A stretch of DNA of 64,000 nt, taken from Diospyros lotus (Eukaryota > Streptophyta > Magnoliopsida > Ericales > Ebenaceae). Positions 36,901 to 48,900 of this stretch are shown one piece after another (within the stretch, counting starts at the first letter, position 1; each line of letters starts with the position of its first letter). A program made the position numbers and the translations under genes. The DNA lies in NCBI RefSeq assembly GCF_014633365.1, contig NC_068350.1, forward strand, positions 36,819,119-36,883,118. Reading direction: 5' to 3'. The notes under the pieces are model-generated. The model saw only the letters and a program-made list of their open reading frames with translations, had not been told where the DNA came from and searched no databases.

Positions 36901-39900
36901 GCATCAGGTAGACTCAGACCATTCTCGCTAGTACAGCTACGAATTTCTAATTTGTTGATTGTCAAGAATGCCAAATTATGGAAAATGGAGATATAACCTA
37001 GAATATTCAGGGCAACTGCCAATATAAAAGGATATTTTGTGGTTGAAGAATCTTGTGCAAGAAGATCCCGCACTTGCTCATTATATATCTCAACCATCTG
37101 AACACGAATGTCATATTTTACAACGTCCTTCCTCCTGTTAGATAGCTGAAAGAGATCATTAAGAGCTAGATAATTGATTCCCAAGGCCTTGGTTGATTCA
37201 CCAGAAGGACCAAACTGCCATGAACAAATAAAAGGTACATCATTAGAAACACTTGAATTCAAAGTTCAAACTTCCTAATGTTGTTGAATGACGGTTTGCA
37301 TTTTAATTAGAGACACCAAGAAGATATTGAAAGTCAAATTAGGAAAAGGAAAACTAAACCCCTACTAAAAACAAGAACCAGATCAAGTCTTACCATAGTA
37401 TATGTTTTGCCAGATCCAGTTTGACCGTAGGCAAAAATACAGACATTATAACCATCCATTACAGACCTAATAAATGGTTGAGTGTCCTTGAATACCTCCT
37501 CTACAAAAATGAGAAAAAAAAAAAAAATAGAAAAGGTCATGATGAGGCAGTTGATAAATTAAAAAAAATTAAAATATTAGAACTGCATGTTACCCTGAGT
37601 AGTAGTTGGTCCAAAAATGCGATTGAATTGAAAAATCTTCCTCCCTTCTTTTTGGGATTTAAATGGGTCTTGAACAATTAATGAACCATCATCACCTATA
37701 AAATCTACCACCTCTTTTCCTTCATCATTGAATGAAGGTCTAATTCTGCAGTAAACCCGAATATTCCCTGAAGAAATTTTCAATCATGATAGAACAGATG
37801 CACTACTTTTAGGCCAATTAACCTTTCCAAACTGAAAATGAACAAAATGATTATACTAGTTGATGAAGTAAGCCTCACATTCAGAAATTAACCAACCTTT
37901 CAAATCCTGAACCATGTTGTATAGGCTCATGTTCTCTTTCACAACCTTATAGTAGCCAAGAGCAGCAGTAGACAGCTCATGTACTTGATTTCCTGAATTT
38001 TAAGCATAATTTGATATATTTTAGGACAATTAATATTGCAAACTAATGTTATAATGAACATAACTATCTAGATCCCAACATACGAAAATGAATAATTTGA
38101 GGTTGCAACTTTGCCATGTATTTCACAATCTAGACAGGAATGTGCTGACTGCTAGCTCATTTTCATCAAAATGAATTACCCAGCATAACATTTTCCCGTG
38201 TAGAGATGTGGGGACAAGTATCCCTTTTAACCTATGTTTGATAAGTTTTATTTGTAACAGTTAAAAATTGCAATACACTTGCCTATGTTTTTAGATCATC
38301 ATGTTTAAACTAAATAGAGAATCTCCAACGAAGAAAGGATCAAGACTGATATTCCGTGGCATTCTTTTTTTTTTTGTTGGGAGAAGAAATCTAGGATCCA
38401 GGCAGTATTCTACAACATGCTCTTCATATCCTTGCTTAAGTGGACACCTAAAGAGATAATTCATTGGGTTTGATGTGTAAGTTATGTAAATTCCTTTTCT
38501 AGCTAAATTACCTATTTGCTTCATATCACTTCGTAACTGAGATTGTAAGCCTTCAAACTCCCTCTTTGTTTTGGACAGCAGTTCCTTGAGATTCTGCATT
38601 GACAAAGGGTGTTAAACCAATAAACCTTAAGACAGTTTGTGACAGTTGTATCACAAAAATATGATGTCAAGAACATCATTCGATGTATGATCTCAGAATG
38701 AATATAAGTTTAATAATTTTGTGCGACTACAGGCAATTTAACTTGGCTTGAACAAGAAGCACACTGATGATGGTGATAAAGAGGCACAATGTTGTAAAAG
38801 ACGTGTTGAAGCCTTGATTAAAAAAAGAAGTGTTGTATTTAAAAGGAAAACATGAAACTTTAATTCATACAAGTCAGGTTAGTGTTTTAAAGAATGAACT
38901 TGCGACACCATAAGTTTACTTGAAGCATTATTCATTTCAGTTGTAGTTCCATGAATGCACAAGCATCAAAAGATAATGATATTTCCATATTATGAATGTT
39001 TACAAGTTTTCAATTGAACACAGAAATATTTGCACATAACATGACATCTTGAGATCTAGGTAAGTTCTTTTTTCAATTTTATTATTATTATTGGATATCC
39101 AAGGTTTACACAATCAAACTTATTCAAATTCCAAAAACATTATGCATTGTATATGTAAAATTAGTCTTTTACCATGTGAGAATAATAGCATGCCATATGA
39201 ATTAAGTAAACTAAATTTGCAAAGTGATCTTAAATAGTGGTGGAGCCTGATATTGTCTTATATTGGGGCAATAAACTAAAAGCATGAAATATTCGTGTGA
39301 ATTTTATATGATTGAGTTGGAGGTAAATTTGAGCTCTATTGGATAGTACTTGTAAAGTTGATGTAGAAATGGGATATCGAAGTACTTGAAAAGTTGAAAT
39401 AGAAATAGGATATCGAACTTTTTGTTTTTTTAATTTTTACCTTGAAAGATATCTTTTAATTTAACCTTAATCAAAGCTTTTAGTTTCAAACAACAATAAT
39501 TCACTCAACCATATACAACCAAGATTTCCAACTCAATTGTCAATGGAAAACTATATTATAACAAAATTTGTAAAACTCATTATCATTGTCAAACAAGTAA
39601 TTATAAGATAAAAAAAATAACATTTACAAGTTAGTTAGAAAACAAATGCAATTGCAAAGGAGGATTAAATCTATTTTAATGTTCAAAATGACAGAACAAG
39701 AATTATAGATGAAATAAATATAAACGTACATAAAAAAGAATTTGTAACACAATTGTTATTGTTGATCTGATATGTGGTAATGACTGTTTATTTAATTTCT
39801 GAAACTTCAACACGATTAATTTCAATTTTGAAATACAAGTTTTCAATATCCATTGTTCCACATATATAATCCAAATGGTACCACAAGACTGAAGCGAGAG

Positions 39901-42900
39901 CTTCAAGGTGATAGGAAAGAAACAGAAGAAGATTGAATTAAAACAAACTTAACTAACCACAAGCTAACTACACAACAGAATTAAAACAACCTAACAATAT
40001 TACAACCCTAGCACACAAGCATGAAATTTACAACAACTGTAAAATAACAGAAACTATTTTCCTTCCACGAAGACACGAGGCTAATGGTGATAAAAAACCA
40101 AACAGTAGAGTTCAGCCAATCCCTGCTTGCTCTTCTTCTTCTAGTCCTTCCATATTTAATAACAGCTTCCTGCACTGATGTCCTAGAGTAAATTTTTATC
40201 CACAATGGTAGCACAATCCTGTCTCTTTTGTTCTATTGAAACCGAAAGAGATATTTGGCTGAGTTAGGGTTAGTGGAAACCCTACGATTCATACTTCCTT
40301 GATGCAGTCCTGAGGTTTTAGTGCAAGAACTGCGAACTGCGGACTGACCGTAGGAGGAATTTCAGTAGGGAGCTGCTCTTGCTTTCTAAAAATCACTTCC
40401 AGCGCTAATTCTTGCAGTCTAGCTTTCTCAACAGCTTGCTTAACCGTAGCAGGCTGCATCATTTTAACTGTTGGCCACAGCTCATCAGCGAGGCCACTGA
40501 TGAAGCTAGAAACGAAGTAGGCCTCATTCAAAGTCGGATGATAAATGATCATCAACGACATTAATTCTTCAAATTTGACCAGATAGTCCATGACAGAGCC
40601 TTCTTGTTTCAGCTTCTTGAATTCTTTGATCACATCTGTCATCAACCTCTCATCAAATCTGTCGCAAAAATCATCCACAAATTCTTGCCAATTAAAATCA
40701 GTCCTCAGCCTACTCCATCCTTGGAACCAGGCATCAGCCATATCATTGAGATATGCTGCTGCCAAATTCACCTTCTGATTTCCAGCCACTTGATAGTAAT
40801 GAAAAAATCTCTCGCACCGCCTGATCCACCACTGAGGTTTATCTCCTTCAAAGACTGGAATCTCTAACCTCGGCATAGGAGTGTGGTGGTGATTTGGAAT
40901 ACAACCTCTACCTTGAATGTTCGGCTCCATTTCAATACGTTCCTCAGCTTCCTGTAGGACAGGAGCACGAGGAAGAATTCCAGCTTCGGCTAGAACCGGA
41001 GCTGCCTCTGACCTTGGAGGAAAATCCTCCGGTAATCTGTTCTGAAGCACTGTAGAAAACATCCTCACCAGTCCATCCATCCTCTGGTTGAATTTTCTGT
41101 CAATTTCCTGTACAATTCTTTCCAGGTTTTGCATAGTTTCTTTGGTCGCTGCATTCTCCTCTCTGCAAAGACTCACCTCCTCTCGAGTCTGCTTCAAACT
41201 TAGCTCCAAAACATCCAGCCTTGCCTCCAACTGCTTCATCCTTGTACCTTCCGCCATTTCTCAATTTACTTACTTCAAAAAAATCGTTTCTGATCTAAGG
41301 GACCGATTGTGATCAGCAATCTCCCGTGATCGCCTATATCAGCACAATGCAGCAGCCTCGAAAACAGAGGATCGATTAACAGCCTCTACGAAACAGAAAA
41401 TCGATTACCGCTCTCAATTACAGCAAGAATGAACCGGCTTCCTGAATCAATCGGTCTGATCTACCTTCAAATTCTAATCGAACTTGGATCTAATTTTCAG
41501 TAAACCTAATCCCCTTTTTTGAAATGGCTTCCAGGAATTGCTTAGATCTAACTTCAGCAATCCTGAATTAGCTGCTAAAATTACCAGAATCTCTGCCGTG
41601 AGTCAGCCGACTCTGATTCTGCCTTCCAAAATCGCCTGGGTTAGCTGTTAGAGTTGTCGGAATCACAGCCAAGAACCTGGATCGACTCTGATGCCAAATG
41701 TCATGCACCTAGGTTTTAACCTAGGGTTTTAAGAGTAATTTAGAAGGAACCGACGGAGAGAGAACAGAATAAGAGGGAGAAATCAGAGAACAGAGAGAGA
41801 TGAGGGAGAACCGAGAGAAAGGGAGACGAATTGATAGAGGGACCATGCTAGTGGTACTCTGCTTATTACACTATAGGCTATATAATACATTATAAATAAC
41901 AAAAATATTCCTTATATCTCACCATGCTTATCGCCTCACCGTCTTGGGTGAGGAATATTTTAATTATGCATCTTATCACTTTATGTCGCCTCACCGTCTC
42001 ATTTTATCACCTTAGATGAAGGATATTTTAACTATATTATATAGTCCATGGTGTAACCCATGAACTACCAATAACTTTTCCTTGATAAAGAATCTGAGAG
42101 GGAATAAACTGATCATCATTCAATAATGGTCCAATCCTCTAGATTTTAGCCTACTTATATTTTTTTAGGTTTTTATTTATTAGATCAATTGAGAAGTACA
42201 AATAGGAAAAATAGCAAAACACAACTAATTAATATATCTAATATACAATTCCTGATATATTTTTGGAGTCATGACAAAGAGTTATATTAATATCTTTGAA
42301 TTAGTATATATTTTTCTATTTATATATTTCATTTGAGTGCACTTTAATTATAAAGACTAAATTTTTTTCTCCAAAAGAGTAGAGAAGGAAACCAAATCCA
42401 ACAATTGCAAGCCTTAATTGGACCAGGTAAAGTCAATTACATAAATTCCAAACCTCTAAAAATCTCTATCCATTGCTATATTCTCTTTTAAGGGTATTGT
42501 ATCCAATATGTTGTGTCCATGACTTTGCAACAAAGTTTTATTTTGTCACATTCCTTTTTCACTACTAATTTCCATCATTTCATCCATTTGCCTTGCAAGA
42601 CATCTATATTAGTCTTCTTTTCACATGTTTAAACTCTCTTAATTGTGACTCCCTTTATCTTATTTTGAATAGGCACCATTGCAACACCTTATTACATATG
42701 TGTTGATTCTTATTTTGTCATTTTTTTGTATGGTCTCACTATGCTTCTATTTTGCACATCTTGATACTTAAATTCCAGGATTTCGAGCCGTACAAAAAAG
42801 ATGGTCATAAAATCTTTTGATCAAACTCCATTTTTAGCTTTAAAGGAATTTTATGATTGTATAAAATGTTGGGACATTCTTGTGCACTTCGATCATCCTA

Positions 42901-45900
42901 CCTTGCTTTTCTGAATAATATCTTCCATAATCTTTCCTTCTTTTTTAACAACTTGTGAAACATGTAAAGCTTAGGAACAAAACCCTAGCTTTTAATATGT
43001 ATTTACAACCTAATTAAACTCATAGATTATACACCTATATATACAAATACAATGGGCTATGGGCCATGAGCCCTAATATAAGATTAACCCTAGATTATAA
43101 TCATATAACTCAACACTCCCCCTCAAACTGAAGCATAAATATCATATGTACTAAGTTTGTTACAAATATGCTCAATTAGAGGACTCCTGAGAGATTTAGT
43201 GAAAACATCTGCCAACTGGTCATTGAAATTGATAAAATTTGTGGTAATACATCCAGATAAAATCTTCTCTCGGATGAAGTGACAATCTATCTCGATATGT
43301 TTGGTCCTCTCATGAAAGACTGGATTGGAAGCAATATCTAATGCAGCTTGATTATCACAAATTAATCTCATCTATGATATCTCCCCAAACTTGAGCTCCT
43401 GAAGCAATTGTTTTAACCAGATAAATTCACACATTGCCAAGGCCATAGCACGATATTCTGCTTCTGCACTCGACCTAGCAACAACCTCCTGCTTCTTACT
43501 TTTCCAAGATACAAGGTTTCCTCCAACTAAAACACAATATCCTGAAGTAAACCGTCTATCAGAGGGAGAACCTGCCCAATCAGCATCAGAATATCCAACT
43601 ACTTGAGTATGACCTCTGTCCTCATACAATAGTCCTCTACCTGGAGCTCCCTTAATATACCTGAGAATCCAGACTACCGCATCCCAATGGCTATCGCAAG
43701 GAGACTGCAAAAACTGATTGACAACACTGACTGAGTGATAGTGAGATAATTAAGTTTTTCGACTAGTCTGCGGTATCTTTCAGGATCAACAAGAGGCTCC
43801 CCTTGTCCTGGTAAGAGCTTTACATTAGGGTCCATAGGAGAATCAAGCATCCCAGTTTCTTCCAGAATGTCTAACACATACTTTCGTTGAGAGATAACCA
43901 TACCAGAACTGGATTGAGCAACTTCTATGCCAAGAAAGTATTTAAGTAACCGCAAATACTTAGTCTGAAAATGATGGAAAAGATGTTTCTTCAACTGAAC
44001 AATACCATCCTGATCATCACCTATAATAACAATATCATCCACATAGACAACCAAGTATATACACCTCCCCTGTGATGTGTGTTTATAAAAAAACGAATGA
44101 TCAGACTCACTACGAGTCATACCAAAGTCTTAAATGACAACACTGAAACGACCAAACCAGGCTCGAAAGACCCGCTGCAGACTAGTAGTGCGAGCATGGT
44201 GGTGTCGGTGTGCGTGAGCGACGACAATGGTGGCACGGTAGGTTGCAGCGGTCAGTGGCAACGCGATTGACGGTGGTTGTCGGTGATGTGGGCAGCGGTG
44301 GCGGCTAGGGTTTGTATGGTGGTTGCTAGGGTTTGTATTTTGGCTTTGATATCATGTGAAGCTTAGGAAGAAAACCCTAGCTTTTAATATGTATTTACAA
44401 CCTAATTAAACTCATAGATTATACACCTATATATACAAATACAATGGACTATGGGCTCTAATATAAGATTAACCCTAGGGATGACTTGAGAAGGTCAAAC
44501 TTAGTTTTGACCTACTTAACTGTTAGGAAAGTGGGGGAAGAGAAAAAAAAAAAAAAAAAAAGCCACATAAACGAACTTGAGGAAAGGGGAGCAATACTTT
44601 GCCAAGGGGCATTTTACCACTAGACCTGCTGCCTATGCTTGGACTTATGCCTCACATGACCTCTTAAAATAGCCTATAACACCTTAGGGATACTTAACAT
44701 ACACCTCTGTCCACAAGTTTTTCTCTTGATCTATATCTATTTTTTTGTTATCATCTTTTCTTTTTTTTTGTTCATATGTTATGTTCTTTAGTAATATGCT
44801 CAACCCAATTTTACAACATTTAACACCTTAGGGATACTTAACATAGACCTTTGTCCACAAGTTTTTCTCTTGATCTATATCTATTTTTTTGTTATCATCT
44901 TTTCTTTTTTTTTGTTCATATGTTATGTTCTTTAGTAATATGCTCAACCCAATTTTACAACATTCCTTTCCTTAGAGACAGATAGACATGTAATCTATCC
45001 AAACTAGAGTAAAACTATTTAAGATGTGGAATATTCAAATGTCTTTAAATTACGTAGATCAAGGAATTGAATCCTCCATACCTTAAATAATTACCACCAT
45101 TTTGTATACGAGAGACAGGTACCACTCAAGGGAATTAAGGGGAAGAGGAGTGTGAATCAATAGATTAAGTGGTCTACGATAAGATTTTCAAATTTGGAAA
45201 GGCTAAAACCAATAGATGACTACTTAGAAAAGGTTATTATTCTCTTTTTTATTGTTCAGTGAGAAATTCATAAATAATAATAAGTAGTTTCTTATTTTGA
45301 TAACCAATAAGAAGTTAATTAGTATGTGTCTTTCTAGACAGTTACATATAAGAACTAATTCACTGAAAATCTCCAGGGTTTCGATGACCTCGAGGATATT
45401 CCTAGATTTATATAGATAGAGAAATAATAATTTAACAAATTCATGATTTTTACAAGTTCTTGGTGGGATTTTCTTCCTCTTTTTTTTACATTATAACCAT
45501 CATTTAATGGGGTTCAGCATAGATAAAAATGCTTCAACTTAAACATAAACTGACAAGGACAAATAGGAAATAATTCATTGTTGCTATAAAATCAAATTTA
45601 TTCAAAATTTTAACAACAAAATTCAGCATTTAGGATAAATTGTATGTTACAAAGGAAAAAATGATTTATGCAAGGTAAGGATGCCAATTTTATGTTGAAT
45701 CCACAAGAAGGAAACCAAGAATTTTGAGTTTCCAATCACAAACTACTACTCTATATTTTGTATGTGAAATTTAGTTTGAGGCATCAAAGGAATTGATCAT
45801 CATCATCATCATCGAAGAGAATAGATGTAGAAGAAAAGCTTACTGAAAGTTCTTTTCCCTGCTCTTGAAAAAGATGCCAGTGTTTGCAGTTATCCTTTCT

Positions 45901-48900
45901 CAAGCACGCTCTGCAATACTGCTACAAAAAAAGAAAATGCTGATAGCATGTAAAATGTAACCTGAACCTACAACAATCTTCTCTATTTGTGTCTAAGTGT
46001 GATACAAAAGGGAGAAAAAGGGAAATAAAGATCCTTATGTTCCATCCAACCATTCAACTTCATAGGTTTGGTGCTAAACATACTTTAGTTATATTGGACA
46101 CAAGGTCAAAGTTGCTTTTGACTCATTATAAAGAAATTAAAGCCTTCAACAAGAATAAAAGAAAATTAAAAACCGTATCACTTTGTGGCTCAAAACTAAT
46201 GATGTTGGTGAAATTTATCTAAAGTGGAAGACTATTAATGCAGACACATCAGGCAAACTGTTTCCTGCACAAGTTGGGGAGTCATATAATGTAAAATCTT
46301 GAGCATACACAGCATAAATTTGTTTAATGTTAAATCAATTTGTTTGGTTTCAGACATGCTCTAAGAGAAACAAATGATACATATTGTTAAATAAATAATG
46401 GCAATCAGCTTCAGAATTGATTGCTCGAAGTAAGGATTTTGAATCTTCTTTATTACCCATTTCCATTTTCAACAACTAAAATGGTACATGTATTTAGGTA
46501 AGAAATACTTCACATGAAATTACAAATATAACATACCTTTCTATTTCTCATAGAAAAACTTTCCATGGGCTTTGATGTTGGATGAGCAATTGAACAACCA
46601 CGTCCCAGAAGATCCTTAAAGGTAGATATTTCCTATATTTTGGGAGGAGGGTGCTAATGCTATTAGGATCATGCATACTTTTTAAAAGAAAAAACACAAA
46701 ATACAATAATAAGGCGGCTGTTCATCGAGATAGCATCAAGCATATTAATTGGATGTGTAAGTGTAACGAGATGTTTAAGTTAAACTGTCAGGTTGAGAAA
46801 ACTACATTTGGTAATTTAAAAGTAATTGAACCTTAACACCTCTACACAACTCTCGAGATTATTGATCATGTCATGTGGGGCTAAAATTAGTATACTACAG
46901 GCATAATACCCACTAAAACTAGAAAACTAATTACCTCTATTTTTTTCTCTGTAAAATAAGAGAGAAATATTACAAGTTTTTTTGTTTTCAAATTCTCATA
47001 GGTTATAAAGGATGATCCCTTGAACATTTAAACATAGAAAATACTGTTTTCATGGGATCATGCTGATCAGCAATAGGCCATTACTCGATTATGGTCTTGC
47101 TCGCACTTTTCTAGATATAGATACTATGGATTTCTGGTTGCCAATCCCCAACTTGTCTTGCCATATCTTTGTTCTTTTTTCTTGCTGAGTTGTCATATCT
47201 TTTACTTTAGATTCAGTGCCACTAGTGTTATTCCAACTATTTTGGAGAATAATTTATGGATAGCAGCTTTCATCAAAATTAGTTTTGTAAAAAGACTAAC
47301 AATTTTTGAAACAGTAATCAACTACCAAAAACAGGGGTATCTGCACCTTTGTGCGTTCATGAGGCTTAAACTTGCAGGTGTAAATAGATATTCACTTACA
47401 CTGGTAAGCCTTTAGGCAAGATAATCGGAAGATACAGGTAGCAATGAAAAAGCAGGTTTGATGACCAGAGTACCAACTCACCTCAGGAGATTTGTTTTGA
47501 AGTTGTTCGTCCAAGAAACTTGACATCATTGTGCCAAATAACTTAATCACATCCTGTAAAAAAACTACTTAAATCCATCCATCAACAATGACAATGTAAT
47601 GTTAAAAAATCAAAATATGTTTTATGCATCAATAAATGAACATTTACCCGATTTCCGTTACGAAAGGAAGAAAGAAGATTATCATCTATGTTTTCCTTTG
47701 CATCAAGCATACGTCCAGCAATAGCCTTGGCAAGCAAATTGACAATATCTATTGAACAAGAAAAAGCAAGACTTTAAGTTAAATATGAAAAAAAACAATA
47801 CAAGCTTGATGGATAAATCAGTATGCCATATGTTCAGGTTTCCTTTTTAATATCAGCTAAATACCAACGAGAAAGTAGATGTTTTCGGTTATCCTCATAG
47901 TAACAATAACAATCACATGCCTTAGTTCCAATAGGTGGGGTCAGCTATATGAATTCTAGACCTCTAGCTACCACCATATTCTTTGTAGGACCATTATATA
48001 CAATGACATGCTTAAGGGTTTCCCACCAAATTTCTTGTCTTCCTCACCCTCTTTTGCTACAATTTTTTTTTTTTTCAATTTTTTGTCATGAGACACCAAT
48101 TTGATATTCCTAGTTTTGAAGCTGTGTCACTAATTCAAACCCTAATCTACCTGTATCAATATTAGTCATGTAAATTAAGTTTCTTCTCTAATGCAAACTA
48201 CCTATTTAAATAAATACATGCCAATATTTACACCTACTACTTTTTGCACTAGAACTAAATGATTTTCCACCGGACCACAAAGAGAGAAAGAGTTTGTTGC
48301 ACCCAAATGCATATACTAATCTGCTAGATTAATAAAAGAGATCCAGATTAAATTGGGTCCTTGTTTCAACTATATGAGTTTTAGTAACATATATATATAT
48401 ATATATATCTAAATGTAACTGAATCTATTTAATTGACGTGCTGAAGTTATCTAACTGAGTATCCACTGGATATGAATAAAATGTAATTCAATTTTGTAAG
48501 ACAATCCGTAACAAATATTGATTATCCATTAATTGATTATTGATTATAGAATAAATTCCGTCATCTTTATTAATGATCATCTGAAGTTATAGTCATATGC
48601 TACCCATGACGAGATGCAATATGCTAGCATCAATCTATACATGTACATAGTGCAAGGGACAGAAGAACCTTCAGCTTTCTGCGTTTCACTATCTACATGT
48701 AGTTTGTTACAAGCTGTTGACATGTCCAATTGTCTGCAGGGGCCTGAGGAGATCCCTCCTGAAGCTCGGGAGTGAATTCTACTTGTAGAATGTATAACCA
48801 GGGGAGATCTTGGAGGCTTAAAAACTCCATTGCCTCCACTGGCCTGCTTCCAATCATAATATGCTTTAAGGGCTAGAACGCAATCAACAACCTTTGCTGA

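Larger units (their letters stand above)
38594..45843. other. Large kinesin intron 8 (7.25 kb) with retroelement debris
   Basis: Lies between the exon ending QEQGKELS and the exon beginning [10 protein letters not shown]. It contains a gypsy gag fragment, a small dispersed insertion, a mini-copia element and a 144-bp tandem duplication (separate entries). The remaining parts, 38594-39700 and 44966-45843, are AT-rich without recognisable content. Confidence 0.85.

Noticed and set aside
36738..37262. Single 174-codon frame spanning two kinesin exons
   Set aside because: It includes the 75-nt U12-type intron read through, and runs past the exon ends on both sides; the spliced model fits the family better.
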